Source of the DNA: JAXLXE01 sp046328115
GTDB lineage: Bacteria; Chloroflexota; UBA6077; JACCZL01
Direction of reading: 5' to 3'
DNA length: 64,000 nucleotides
Assembly: GCA_046328115.1 (NCBI GenBank)
Contig: JAXLXE010000001.1
Span: 310,001-374,000 of the forward strand
Of the stretch, positions 16,516 to 24,870 are shown in pieces (positions within the stretch are counted from its first letter, which is position 1; each line of letters begins with the position of its first letter). The notes below the pieces were generated by a model. That model was not told the DNA's origin and ran no database searches. It saw only the letters and a list, made by a program, of their open reading frames with translations. A program made the position numbers and the translations under genes.

Positions 16516-16624
16516 GTGCGCTCTGCTCCGGTATGGCGCTGGCCGTGGCCGCGCGCTGATTCGTGGCGATATGCTACCGTGGCATAGCCTGCCGCCGCCT
16601 GCTCCGGAATCTGCCCGGGGACGG

Positions 16625-16643
16625 CCAGACGGTCTGGTATAGT
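16625..16643 (+). promoter_or_regulatory. moaA promoter with overlapping inverted repeat
   Basis: TGG-TATAGT (16635-16643) is an extended -10 element. It directly abuts the perfect inverted repeat CCAGAC-G-GTCTGG (16625-16637), a likely operator position. Transcription would start near 16650, about 26 nt before GTG 16676, with AGGA in between. Confidence 0.45.
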
Positions 16644-16675
16644 GCCCAATAATCCGACTGATCCTGTAGGAATTC

Positions 16676-17734
16676 GTGCCGCTTATTCCCCTTCCGCTCG
16701 CCGGTGTCCCGGCGTTGGCGCGGGCCGCTACAAGCGACGGCCCGCTGGTGGACTCGTTCGGGCGATACATCGAGGACCTCCGGATCTCGGTCACTGACCG
16801 CTGCAATTTCCGCTGCACGTATTGCATGCCGGAAGAGGGTCTGAAGTGGCTGAAAAATGATCGGGTGCTGACGTATCCAGAGATCGTGCGCCTGGCGCGG
16901 ATCTCGGTGTCGTTGGGGATCAAGGAGCTGCGGCTGACGGGTGGCGAACCGACGCTTCGACCGGGGCTTCCCGATCTGGTGCGCGAGCTCGCGGTGATTC
17001 CCGGTCTGGCAAGTCTCAGCCTAACGACCAACGGGTTCTTGCTGGACCGGATGGCGGGAGATCTGGCAGAAGCCGGACTGACGCGTATCAACGTGAGCCT
17101 GGACACGTTGGACCACGAGAAGTTCCACCAGGTCACGCGGCGGCCCGCCCTGGACAAAGTACTCGCCGGTCTTGAGGAGCTCGAGCGCCACCCGAAGATC
17201 CGGCCGATCAAGGTCAACGCGGTAGGTATGCGCAGCTTCAGCGAAGAGGAGGTGGTTGCCTTCGCCAGGTTAGCAAGACGCAAGCCGTATGTGATCCGCT
17301 GGATCGAGTTCATGCCGCTCGACGCCGACGGGAACTGGCAGCGTGACCTTGTGCTGACCGGTGAGGAGGTCAAGGCCATCATCGAGCGCGAGTTCATGCC
17401 GCTGGTGCCGGTGCCCGGTCAGGATCCGAGCTCCACCTCGCGAACGTATCGATTTGCGGATGGCGTTGGTGAGATTGGCTTCATCAACCCGGTGAGTGAC
17501 CCGTTTTGTGCTACCTGCAACCGGATCCGGCTCACGGCGGACGGCCAGATCCGGACCTGCCTGTTCTCCGTAGAGGAATGGGACCTGCGTGAGCCGATGC
17601 GGAGCGGCGCCACGGACGCGGAACTGGCGCAAATCTTCCGCGATGCCGTAGTGAACAAAGAAAAGAAGCACAGTATCAACGAGGGCGAGCAGTTCCAGCG
17701 CGCCTCGCGTAGCATGTCGCAGATTGGCGGCTAG
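16676..17734 (+). CDS. moaA: GTP 3',8-cyclase (molybdenum cofactor synthesis)
   Basis: Radical-SAM enzyme that starts molybdopterin synthesis from GTP. The N-terminal iron-sulfur cluster is held by Cys43, Cys47 and Cys50 (DRCNFRCTYC). The C-terminal cluster is held by Cys278, Cys281 and Cys295 (FCATCNRIRL ... IRTCLF). The conserved C-terminal Gly-Gly ends the protein after SMSQI. Length is 352 residues. The start is GTG 16676 with AGGA nearby. No other moa or moe gene is in this window. Confidence 0.95.
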   Translation: MPLIPLPLAGVPALARAATSDGPLVDSFGRYIEDLRISVTDRCNFRCTYCMPEEGLKWLKNDRVLTYPEIVRLARISVSLGIKELRLTGGEPTLRPGLPDLVRELAVIPGLASLSLTTNGFLLDRMAGDLAEAGLTRINVSLDTLDHEKFHQVTRRPALDKVLAGLEELERHPKIRPIKVNAVGMRSFSEEEVVAFARLARRKPYVIRWIEFMPLDADGNWQRDLVLTGEEVKAIIEREFMPLVPVPGQDPSSTSRTYRFADGVGEIGFINPVSDPFCATCNRIRLTADGQIRTCLFSVEEWDLREPMRSGATDAELAQIFRDAVVNKEKKHSINEGEQFQRASRSMSQIGG

Positions 17735-17753
17735 GCACCCGGGCGGAGTCTTC

Positions 17754-18689
17754 TCAGTACACCGGCTCTAGCGTGTAGCGCTCCTCCACCGCCCTGATGA
17801 GTCCGGCCATCGACGTATTCGCGGGGGTAGGCACCCCGAGCCGTTGGCCGTGCTCGGCGATGGCGCCATTGATTGCATCGATCTCCGTGCGGCGCCGCGC
17901 TCGCACGTCCTGCAGCATTGAGCAGAGGTTCTGGCTGGTTGCCTCGGCGACGTGGTGAGCGTGCTCAACGGCGTCCGGGAACGGGAGCGCGACGCCTGCC
18001 ACCAGGGCGACCTGGCCGGCCTCACGCGCGAGCGAGGTGAAGATCGCCGCGGAAGCCTCGCGGTTCGGGAGGTCACCATTGCGGCAGCGGAGCAGCGCGC
18101 CCAGCGGGTTGATGGCGGCGTTCGCGATGAGCTTGCCCCAGACCAGAGGCGCGATCTCGGGTTCCGCGGTGGCAGGTATGCCGGCCTGGCTGAGCATGCT
18201 GGCAATCTGCTCGCTGCGCCCCGTCACGCCGCCGTGGCACTCAGCCAGCGCCGTGGGTCCGAATCCAGCGTGGCGAATATGACCGCCCTCGATCACGTTT
18301 GCGCCCTGCGATGTGACGCCGCCAAGCACGCGTTGCTCGCCGAGCCGATGGACTAGCGCTTCCGCGTTCCCCAGGCCATTCTGGAGCGTCACAGCGCAGC
18401 CATCTGGTCTCAGCACCTGGGAGGCGGTCTCGGCGGCACCGGGTGTGTCGTAAGCCTTGACCAGCACAATCGCCACGTCCGCTTCCTCGGCGACGTCCGG
18501 TGCCAGGCGGGCGGTGACCCGGACCAGGTGTGGCCCTTCCGGAGTCTCCAGGCGGATACCCGCGCGATTGATCAGGTCAACGGTTTCCGGCCGCCTCGCC
18601 ACGAGCGTGACGGAGTTGCCGGCATCACTCAGTCTGGCGGCGAACAGGCAGCCCAGTGCACCCGCGCCCACGATGGCGATGTGCGTCAC
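17754..18689 (-). CDS. 2-dehydropantoate 2-reductase (ketopantoate reductase family)
   Basis: NADPH-dependent reductase of the pantothenate pathway type. The Rossmann loop is IAIVGAGALGCLFA. QNGLGN, the catalytic Lys in WGKLIANAAINPLGAL and the C-terminal DVRARRRTEIDAINGAI (ketopantoate-binding Glu and Asn) are all present. Length is 311 residues. Its ATG overlaps the stop of the MBL hydrolase gene by 4 bp, so the pair is coupled. A second, more divergent family member lies at 59327-60256. This copy has the more canonical C-terminal motif and is the better PanE candidate. Confidence 0.88.
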   Translation of the reverse strand: MTHIAIVGAGALGCLFAARLSDAGNSVTLVARRPETVDLINRAGIRLETPEGPHLVRVTARLAPDVAEEADVAIVLVKAYDTPGAAETASQVLRPDGCAVTLQNGLGNAEALVHRLGEQRVLGGVTSQGANVIEGGHIRHAGFGPTALAECHGGVTGRSEQIASMLSQAGIPATAEPEIAPLVWGKLIANAAINPLGALLRCRNGDLPNREASAAIFTSLAREAGQVALVAGVALPFPDAVEHAHHVAEATSQNLCSMLQDVRARRRTEIDAINGAIAEHGQRLGVPTPANTSMAGLIRAVEERYTLEPVY

Positions 18690-19339
18690 GTCCTGTCGCG
18701 TCCGCCAGTGAATGGGTTGTTTGCCCGCTCGTGGCCAATAGTTGTCTGCCGCATGTGGCCGGGCAGTACGACTGTCTCATCTGGCAGGGCAAACAGACGG
18801 TTGCTGATGCTGCCCAGAATCGTTTCGGTGTCTCCGCCGGGGAGATCGGTCCGCCCGATGGACTGATAGAACAGCGTGTCGCCGCTAAAGAGCATCCCGT
18901 GACCGTACAGCGAGATGCTGCCCGGCGTGTGGCCCGGTGTGTGGATCACCCGCAGATCTACCCCGTGGATCTCCACGCTGTCGCCATCTGAGAGGGTCCG
19001 GCCGGGCGCCGGCACTGGGGCGACAGTACGACCGAGCAGGGCCAGCGCGGCGGACGGAACGCCCTGGGCGATGGCGTGATCCGCGCCATGCAGCAGAAAC
19101 ACTGCGCCAGTTTGCGCCTGTAGCTCGTTGACCGCCATGACGTGGTCGAGGTGGGCGTGGGTGCAAACGATTTTCTCTATTGTGACGCCCATGTCGCGGG
19201 CCAACGCGAGGATCTCGGAGGGCTCGTCACCTGGGTCGATGCAGATGGCCTCTGACGTCCGCGGGCTGCCAACGATGTAGCAGTTGGCCTGAAACACGCC
19301 GACCACAATGCCTCTCACCGACAGCTGCGTTACGCCCAT
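18686..19339 (-). CDS. MBL-fold metallo-hydrolase (glyoxalase II-like)
   Basis: Metallo-beta-lactamase-fold hydrolase, 217 residues. Metal ligands are in CTHAHLDHV (HxHxDH), the His of VIHTPGHTPGS, the Asp of LFSGDTLF and the terminal His of VLPGHM. The YQSIGRTDLPGG segment is typical of the YcbL/GloB-like subfamily, which hydrolyse thioesters. ATG 19339 is chosen because the conserved core begins right there. The upstream sequence has TACAGT seven nt from the ATG and no SD, compatible with a leaderless mRNA. It is followed by the ketopantoate reductase with a 4-bp overlap. Confidence 0.88.
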   Translation of the reverse strand: MGVTQLSVRGIVVGVFQANCYIVGSPRTSEAICIDPGDEPSEILALARDMGVTIEKIVCTHAHLDHVMAVNELQAQTGAVFLLHGADHAIAQGVPSAALALLGRTVAPVPAPGRTLSDGDSVEIHGVDLRVIHTPGHTPGSISLYGHGMLFSGDTLFYQSIGRTDLPGGDTETILGSISNRLFALPDETVVLPGHMRQTTIGHERANNPFTGGRDRT

Positions 19340-19430
19340 GCGGGTACTGTAGCGAATACCGAGACTTGCGGAGACAACCGCGTGACCGAGCGCGCACGGT
19401 AGCATTACGCGGCGAGCAAAGGTCTCTCGC

Positions 19431-19949
19431 GTGATTCGACAACGCGGGGTGGGTGTGGCGGAACGTACGGCTCAGAAGGTCCGAGGTCTGGCGGATCTGG
19501 TGCAGATCGTGGCTGATCTGCACGCAAGGGGCAAAATCGTTGCTTTCACGAACGGCGCGTTCGACTTGCTGCACGTGGGGCACATCCGCTCGATCCAGCA
19601 CGCCAGATCACTGGGTGATGTCCTCATCGTTGGCGTGAACTCGGACGAGTCGGTCCGAGGCGGGAAGGGCCCTTCCCGGCCCCTAGTACCGGAGGCGGAG
19701 CGGGCGGAGGTGTTGGCCGCCCTCGCCGACGTGGACTACGTGACCATCTTCGCCGAGGCCACCGCTACGAACCTGGTGCGGGCGCTTCGTCCAGACGTCT
19801 ACGTAAAGGGCGGCGATTATTCGGAAGACAGCCTTCCAGAGGCGCCGTTTGTCCGAGCGTATGGCGGACGGATCACATTCGTACCGTTTGTGGCCGGTCG
19901 ATCCACCACTCGCCTCGCCGAGCGGGTACGCGGGTCAGGCGGGCCTTGA
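19431..19949 (+). CDS. HldE/RfaE2-type nucleotidyltransferase
   Basis: Adenylyltransferase of the heptose 1-phosphate/cytidylyltransferase family, 172 residues. The nucleotide-binding motif is FTNGAFDLLHVGHI. The second family motif is AGRSTTRLAE near the C-terminus, and KGGDYSEDSLPEA lies between. It lacks the N-terminal kinase domain of full HldE. With the GT4 and flippase-like genes just downstream, it probably activates a sugar phosphate for a surface glycan or glycolipid. Substrate is inferred only. GTG 19431 is the first start of the frame. Confidence 0.85.
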   Translation: MIRQRGVGVAERTAQKVRGLADLVQIVADLHARGKIVAFTNGAFDLLHVGHIRSIQHARSLGDVLIVGVNSDESVRGGKGPSRPLVPEAERAEVLAALADVDYVTIFAEATATNLVRALRPDVYVKGGDYSEDSLPEAPFVRAYGGRITFVPFVAGRSTTRLAERVRGSGGP

Positions 19950-19975
19950 CAGGCTTCGGAACGGGTGCTGACAAT
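19946..19975 (+). promoter_or_regulatory. Sigma-70-like promoter for the GT4 operon
   Basis: TTGACA (19946-19951), an 18-nt spacer and GACAAT (19970-19975). The -35 overlaps the stop codon of the nucleotidyltransferase gene. It would start a transcript near 19983 with a leader of about 175 nt before the glycosyltransferase. No gene or clear structure was recognised in that leader. Confidence 0.5.
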
Positions 19976-20159
19976 AGTTCTCCTGCGCACGGGGCGCTCG
20001 GGTCATGCACCGGCAGGGAGCATCAGGACGGCTGGATTGTCTGGCCACGCGAGTAGCGCGTGGTAGTGGAAGGGCCGAGGCGATTCATTCGTTGATGGCC
20101 GGTGATCACGGTTCTGGACGATTTGAGGCCAGCACCGTTTGCCCGGAGCAGGAGACGCC

Positions 20160-21308
20160 TTGCGCATCCTGATGCTCAACTACGAGTTCCCCCCGCTGGG
20201 GGCAGGCGGCGCCACGTCCAGCTTCAACCTGGCCCGGCACATTGTGCGGCTGGGGCACGACGTGGATATGGTCACCATGGCCTTTCGTGGGGTTCCGCGG
20301 CGCGAGGTGGTTGAGGGCATCAACGTCTATCGGGAACCCAGCGTGAGGGCCCGCCGAGAGGTCTGTCACACCCACGAGATGATGACCTACGTGCTCAGTG
20401 GCACGTGGCGCGCGGCGCGATTGGTGCGCGAGCAGCGATACGACGTGTGCAACGCGCACTTCATATTCCCGACGGGTCCAGTGGCCTACGCCACGCGGCG
20501 ACTGGGCGGGCCGCCGTACGTGTTGACTGCCCGGGGCTCCGATGTGCCTGGGCACAATCCTAACCGCTTCCGTCTGGATCATCGCCTCCTGGAGCCAGTC
20601 TGGCGACACCTTGTCCGGGATGCCAGCCGCGTTGTGGCGGTTTCGCAGAATCTTGCCGACCGGATCCGCTCACACGCGCCGGAGCTGGATGTGGTGGTCA
20701 TTCCGAATGGGTCCAGTCCGTTGCGGCTAGACGCCGACGATGCCAACGGCGCGGCACCCAGCCCACGCCGTACGGATAGCATCCTCTCGGTCAATCGTCT
20801 TCACGAGTTCAAAGGCGTCCAGTATTTGTTGGAGGCCGCCGCGCGCATCCCCTCTCCGCCGAAAATCGACATCGTGGGCGACGGTCCGTATCGCGCGACA
20901 CTCGAGCAGCGCGCCCGCCAGCTTGGCGTGCCGGCTACATTCTGGGGCTGGCTTGACCGTTCATCTGAGGATATGTTGCGCTTGTACCAGGAAGCCGGCG
21001 TGTTCGTGTTCCCCTCGGAGCGCGAGGGTTCTCCCGCGGTACTGCAGGAGGCCATGGCACTGGGCATCCCCGTTATCGCCGCAAATTCCGCTGGAAGCCC
21101 GGAGGTGGTGGGCGACGCAGGTCTCCTGGTGCCGCCGCGTGATCCGGACTCTATCGCAAGCGCGCTACTGAGACTCCGGTCCGAGCCGGGACTGGCCGAG
21201 GATCTCGGCCGTCGCGCGCGCGAGCGCGTGGAACGCATGTTCGATTGGTCGGTGCTGGCGCGGCGCTACGTTGAGTTGTACGAGGAAGTGGCCGCCAAAG
21301 GCCGCTGA
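20160..21308 (+). CDS. GT4-family glycosyltransferase
   Basis: GT-B-fold retaining glycosyltransferase, 382 residues. The N-terminal LMLNYEFPPLGAGGA segment is the acceptor-side Gly-rich loop. The C-terminal half carries ILSVNRLHEFKGVQYLLEA and the donor-binding E-x7-E motif in FPSEREGSPAVLQEAMALG. TTG 20160 is chosen because AGGAG lies five nt before it and the product then begins MRILMLNYEFPP, as in relatives; the frame is open seven codons further up. It is followed after 4 nt by a flippase-like membrane protein, suggesting synthesis and export of a glycan or glycolipid. Confidence 0.9.
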   Translation: MRILMLNYEFPPLGAGGATSSFNLARHIVRLGHDVDMVTMAFRGVPRREVVEGINVYREPSVRARREVCHTHEMMTYVLSGTWRAARLVREQRYDVCNAHFIFPTGPVAYATRRLGGPPYVLTARGSDVPGHNPNRFRLDHRLLEPVWRHLVRDASRVVAVSQNLADRIRSHAPELDVVVIPNGSSPLRLDADDANGAAPSPRRTDSILSVNRLHEFKGVQYLLEAAARIPSPPKIDIVGDGPYRATLEQRARQLGVPATFWGWLDRSSEDMLRLYQEAGVFVFPSEREGSPAVLQEAMALGIPVIAANSAGSPEVVGDAGLLVPPRDPDSIASALLRLRSEPGLAEDLGRRARERVERMFDWSVLARRYVELYEEVAAKGR

Positions 21309-21312
21309 CCAC

Positions 21313-22326
21313 GTGTCCTTGAGCAACACTCAACGCCCGGACCCCGCACCGGCGGGGCCGGCGCCGACCGGCCCCCGGCTCACGCGTGGGACGATTCTCA
21401 AGCTGTTTATTACATTTGCCGTCAGCGCGTACGTGCTCTGGTACGCCGGTCTAGGCGATGCGCTGGGTACGTTGATCACGGCGGACTGGAAGTTCGTGGG
21501 ACTGGCGGGCATCTCCGCGGTCGTCGCGATGGTCATGAACGTGTACCGTTGGAAGCTCATGCTTCACGGCCAGGAGGCAGATTTCAGCCTCCTGTCATTG
21601 ATCCGCCTCTATCTTGTGGGCATGTTCTTCAATAACGTGCTCCCGGGGCGGTTCGGGGGTGACGTGGTGCGCGCTTACGCGGCTTCGCTGGGGGCCACAA
21701 CTCGGACTCGATCCGCGGCGGCCGTCTTGATGGACCGATTGGTAGGTGCCATCTCGGTCTTGATCCTCGGTGTGATGGCCGTGGTCCTGAATCCTTCCGT
21801 CATTCCGGCGGAGTTGAGCCGGCTAGTGGTGTTGGGGTGCGGGGCGGCCGTCCTGGTTTTGGGCGTGCTTCTCGCGCGCGGTAGTCTGATGTCGCGCGCC
21901 CGGCACCGGCTAAGCGCTGTCGTGGACACTTCGGCCGGCCGATTGTCCCTAGGCGGGCGGCTCGAAGCCGCTATCCAGGCGGTACGATCGTACTCCCGTC
22001 AGTACGGGCTGGTCTCCCGTGCGCTCGCGATCTCGATGGTTGCCAACGGGCTGTCTATCGTCAACTTGCAGCTCTACTCTGTGGCGGTGGGCGCGGACAT
22101 TTCGCTGGGACAGGTCGCGGTGGTTGCGCCCGCGATCCTTGCCGTGGGTTTGCTACCGCTCTCGGTAAACGGGCTTGGCACCATCGAGGCGGCGTTCGTC
22201 GTGTTGTTCGGTGCGATGGACGTGGACGCTCACGTAGCGCTAGCGGTGGCCATTCTCCGCCGGTTCGTGTTGCTGGTGCTCAGTCTCGCGGGCGGTGTGC
22301 TGTACGCAACCCGTCGATTGGCGTGA
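21313..22326 (+). CDS. UPF0104/lysylphosphatidylglycerol-synthase-like membrane protein
   Basis: Multi-pass membrane protein of 337 residues, of the family that includes the transmembrane half of MprF and AglD-like proteins, thought to move or anchor lipid-linked groups. About eight helices are visible. The family signature FFNNVLPGRFGGDVVRAY and the downstream VLMDRLVGAI and LPLSVNGLGTIEA segments are intact. GTG 21313 lies 4 nt after the glycosyltransferase stop, so the two are translationally coupled. A role in moving the glycolipid made upstream is inference. Confidence 0.87.
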   Translation: MSLSNTQRPDPAPAGPAPTGPRLTRGTILKLFITFAVSAYVLWYAGLGDALGTLITADWKFVGLAGISAVVAMVMNVYRWKLMLHGQEADFSLLSLIRLYLVGMFFNNVLPGRFGGDVVRAYAASLGATTRTRSAAAVLMDRLVGAISVLILGVMAVVLNPSVIPAELSRLVVLGCGAAVLVLGVLLARGSLMSRARHRLSAVVDTSAGRLSLGGRLEAAIQAVRSYSRQYGLVSRALAISMVANGLSIVNLQLYSVAVGADISLGQVAVVAPAILAVGLLPLSVNGLGTIEAAFVVLFGAMDVDAHVALAVAILRRFVLLVLSLAGGVLYATRRLA

Positions 22327-22344
22327 CGGGGCTCCAACTCGGGA

Positions 22345-23031
22345 TTAGTGGGTGATCTCTGCTGCCGGCTGCACCTTGCGGTGCCGGTATCGGAAGTGGG
22401 CCAGGCCGGTGACGACGATTGTTGTCACCGCGCTGACCGCGAACTCGGCGGGCCGCGAGAGGTGGAGCGCCGAGTGGACGACGGGATCTGCCAAGATCAT
22501 CTCCGCGCCCGTCCATGCGATGACGGCGCTGCCCAGATAGGCCAGCCACCAGAACCGATCGATCATCCCTGCGATGGCGGTGCCCCCAAACAGCATGATG
22601 GCCATGCTGAGCGCCAGACCAAATAGCAGCAGCACAAAGTCGCCATGCGCCGCTGCCGCGACCCCTAGGATGTTGTCCGTGCTCATGACCAGGTCTGCGA
22701 CAACGATGGTCTGAATTGCGTCGCGGAACCCTGCGTTTGAAGTGGCCGCGTCGATCGCTTCTTCCTCGATTCGGAGGAGCTTTATCGCGATCCAGAGTAG
22801 CAGGAGACCCCCGCCAAGCTGGAGGTAGGGGACGGTCAACAGATATGCGGCGATGGCCGTGAGCGCCACGCGCAGCACAATCGCCGCACCTGAACCGATC
22901 AGGATTGCCTGACGCCGTTGTTCCAGTGGGAGGCGGTGCGCTGCCATCCCGATCACGACCGCGTTGTCGCCGCTCAGCACCAGGTCGATCAAAATGATGC
23001 TGCCGATCGCGGCAATGAGCTCTACACCCAC
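22345..23031 (-). CDS. TerC-family membrane protein (YjbE-like)
   Basis: Integral membrane protein of 228 residues with about seven helices, in the TerC family of metal-ion transporters (Mn2+ export in several bacteria). The repeated signatures are LIDLVLSGDNAVVIG near residue 15 and VVADLVMSTDNILGVA near residue 110, each with the Asp-Asn pair used for metal binding. The start is GTG 23031 with GGAG five nt upstream. The preceding 130 bp were searched for the Mn2+ riboswitch common in this family; none was found. Confidence 0.9.
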   Translation of the reverse strand: MGVELIAAIGSIILIDLVLSGDNAVVIGMAAHRLPLEQRRQAILIGSGAAIVLRVALTAIAAYLLTVPYLQLGGGLLLLWIAIKLLRIEEEAIDAATSNAGFRDAIQTIVVADLVMSTDNILGVAAAAHGDFVLLLFGLALSMAIMLFGGTAIAGMIDRFWWLAYLGSAVIAWTGAEMILADPVVHSALHLSRPAEFAVSAVTTIVVTGLAHFRYRHRKVQPAAEITH

Positions 23032-23161
23032 CGCGACTCCGGCTCCACGGAATATCCCGTGGGGGGCGCCACTGCCCCTCCGTCACGACACATGGGATCT
23101 CGGGTTGGGTCGGCCCGGATGCTTGACTGGCGGGCCGGGCGCCCTGACAGTGGGTTGGGAC

Positions 23162-23347
23162 CTAGCTGTCGGATGCCAGCTTCCCCGCCTGCGCCCAGTT
23201 GTGGCGGGGCACATCGGTGATGATGACCTCGGTGGCTTCAGGCGTCGTCTTGGCGATTCGTACGACCGCTTCCGTGATGGCCTGAACCAGCTCTCGCTTC
23301 TGCTCGATGGTTCGGCCCTCGTACATGTGGATGGTCACGAGCGGCAT
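23162..23347 (-). CDS. 4-oxalocrotonate tautomerase-family protein
   Basis: Tiny 61-residue tautomerase. After Met removal the N-terminal Pro (MPLVTIHMYEG) is the catalytic base. The helix EQKRELVQAITEAVVRIAKTT and the strand EVIITDVPRHNWAQAGKLAS complete the family pattern. GGGAGGG lies just upstream of the ATG. Its substrate is unknown. It stands divergent to the CorC gene, with a 118-bp region between them that carries an inverted repeat. Confidence 0.9.
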   Translation of the reverse strand: MPLVTIHMYEGRTIEQKRELVQAITEAVVRIAKTTPEATEVIITDVPRHNWAQAGKLASDS

Positions 23348-23396
23348 GCTGCCCTCCCCGTGTGAATCTGAGCTCAGGTGGCTCCCGGGAGTCTAA

Positions 23397-23416
23397 GCAG
23401 CGGCGACGGCCGCTGC
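23397..23416. promoter_or_regulatory. Inverted repeat in a divergent intergenic region
   Basis: GCAGCGGC (23397-23404) and GCCGCTGC (23409-23416) pair perfectly around GACG, between the divergent tautomerase and CorC-like genes. It could be an operator or an mRNA hairpin. There is no T-run. Confidence 0.3.
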
Positions 23417-23465
23417 AAGTCCGGTAGAGTCTACGTAACGTCTCAAACGAGACGGCGGACTGGGG

Positions 23466-24824
23466 ATGAACGACGCGCACGGAGCGCTAGATCTCAATAC
23501 GATCGCGCTCCGCATGCTGGCTGTTGCGGCCCTGGTGGCCGCGAACGCGTTCTTCACCGTCGCGGAGTTCGCGCTCGTCAACCTACGCCGCAGTCAGATC
23601 GAACAGCTCGCCGAGCACAGCGCGTGGGGCCGGATGCTGCTGCGGGCGAAGGACCATCCGGACAGCTTCATCTCTGCCGCGCAGCTTGGTATCACGATGG
23701 CCTCGCTGGGTCTTGGGTGGATCGGCGAGTCAACCGTGGCCGCGCTCGTAGACCCGCTGCTTTCCGCTCTGTTCGGCGAGTCGCGCAGCGTCGCAGTCCA
23801 TTCCATCTCCATTGGCATCTCGTTTGCACTGATCACGACGCTGCACATCGTCCTGGGTGAGCAGGTCCCGAAGATGACCGCACTTCGGTTCTCCGAGCGG
23901 GCCGGACTTTTGACCGTGGGGCCGATGGGCGTGTTCTTCCGAGTCTTTCGGCCTTTCATCTGGCTCCTCACCTTGCTGACAGACCTGGCTCTGCGAGGGC
24001 TGCGCATTCCAAAGCTCTCGGAACACGGAGACGCGGTGTCCTCCGATGAGCTCGAGCTGATGGTGCAGACCAGTCACCGGGCCGGAGCGCTCGAGGACGC
24101 GGAGCGAGAGCTGCTGACCAACGTGTTCGACTTTGCGGACCTGGTGGTGCACCAGGTGATGGTCCCGCGGCCTGAGATCGTCGCCGTTCCAATCGACGTC
24201 ACCCGCGACGATTTGTTGGATCTTGGCCAGCGTAGCCCGCACACGCGCTTTCCGGTGTATGAGGGGACGCTTGACAATGTCGCCGGGCTCGTCCACATCA
24301 AGGACCTGATGCACGTGGCGAGGACGACATCCGACGGCCTTGACTTGCGGGCGCTGTTGCGGCCGGCCCTGTTCGTGCCCGAGACCATGCCCGCGGGCCG
24401 ACTGCTGTCAGAGTTCAAGCGTGCCCACACCACGCTCGCGATTGTGGTGGACGAGTACGGCGGCACGGCGGGCGTGGTCACCATCGACGACCTCGTTGAG
24501 GAAATCGTGGGGGACGTGCCGGATGAGCTTCATCCGGAGACTCCACTGGTTTGCCCCCAGAGTGACGGTACGACGACGGTGTCCGGGCGGTTGCGCGTGG
24601 ATGAGTTGGCAGATCATTTCTCCATTGACCTGGGCGCGGAGCCGGAGTCAGAGACGGTGGCGGGCCTGGTCCAGGAACGGCTCGGTAGATTGGCTGAGGC
24701 CGGCGATGAGATCCCGCTGGACGGATACGCTCTGCGTGTAGAGCGCGTGGAGGGCGTGCGGATCGTGGAGCTTCGGATGGTGCCCTCCGCCGCGGAGCCG
24801 CCGCTTTCCGAGAAAGAGGTATGA
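23466..24824 (+). CDS. CNNM/CorC-type transporter (DUF21, CBS pair, CorC_HlyC)
   Basis: Membrane protein of 452 residues. A DUF21 domain with four helices (about residues 10-200, including NAFFTVAEFALVNLRR and ITTLHIVLGEQVPK) is followed by two CBS domains (about 210-340; VMVPRPEIV and VVDEYGGTAGVVTIDDLVEEIVGD). A CorC_HlyC domain ends it (about 350-440). Relatives export magnesium or other divalent cations, with CBS domains binding ATP-Mg. ATG 23466 is preceded by a GGGG run. The divergent tautomerase gene shares its upstream region. Confidence 0.92.
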   Translation: MNDAHGALDLNTIALRMLAVAALVAANAFFTVAEFALVNLRRSQIEQLAEHSAWGRMLLRAKDHPDSFISAAQLGITMASLGLGWIGESTVAALVDPLLSALFGESRSVAVHSISIGISFALITTLHIVLGEQVPKMTALRFSERAGLLTVGPMGVFFRVFRPFIWLLTLLTDLALRGLRIPKLSEHGDAVSSDELELMVQTSHRAGALEDAERELLTNVFDFADLVVHQVMVPRPEIVAVPIDVTRDDLLDLGQRSPHTRFPVYEGTLDNVAGLVHIKDLMHVARTTSDGLDLRALLRPALFVPETMPAGRLLSEFKRAHTTLAIVVDEYGGTAGVVTIDDLVEEIVGDVPDELHPETPLVCPQSDGTTTVSGRLRVDELADHFSIDLGAEPESETVAGLVQERLGRLAEAGDEIPLDGYALRVERVEGVRIVELRMVPSAAEPPLSEKEV

Positions 24825-24870
24825 CGGGGCGCCCGTTAGCGAGACTGATGGACCTGAATGGAGATTGGGC

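Noticed and set aside
15538..17397. 619-residue version of the hydroxyacid dehydrogenase
   Set aside because: The extra N-terminal 290 residues are antisense to moaA; the family starts at ATG 16515 with a usable SD.
23032..23161. Mn2+ (yybP-ykoY) riboswitch before the TerC-like gene
   Set aside because: The conserved loop sequences of that riboswitch could not be found in the 130-bp leader.
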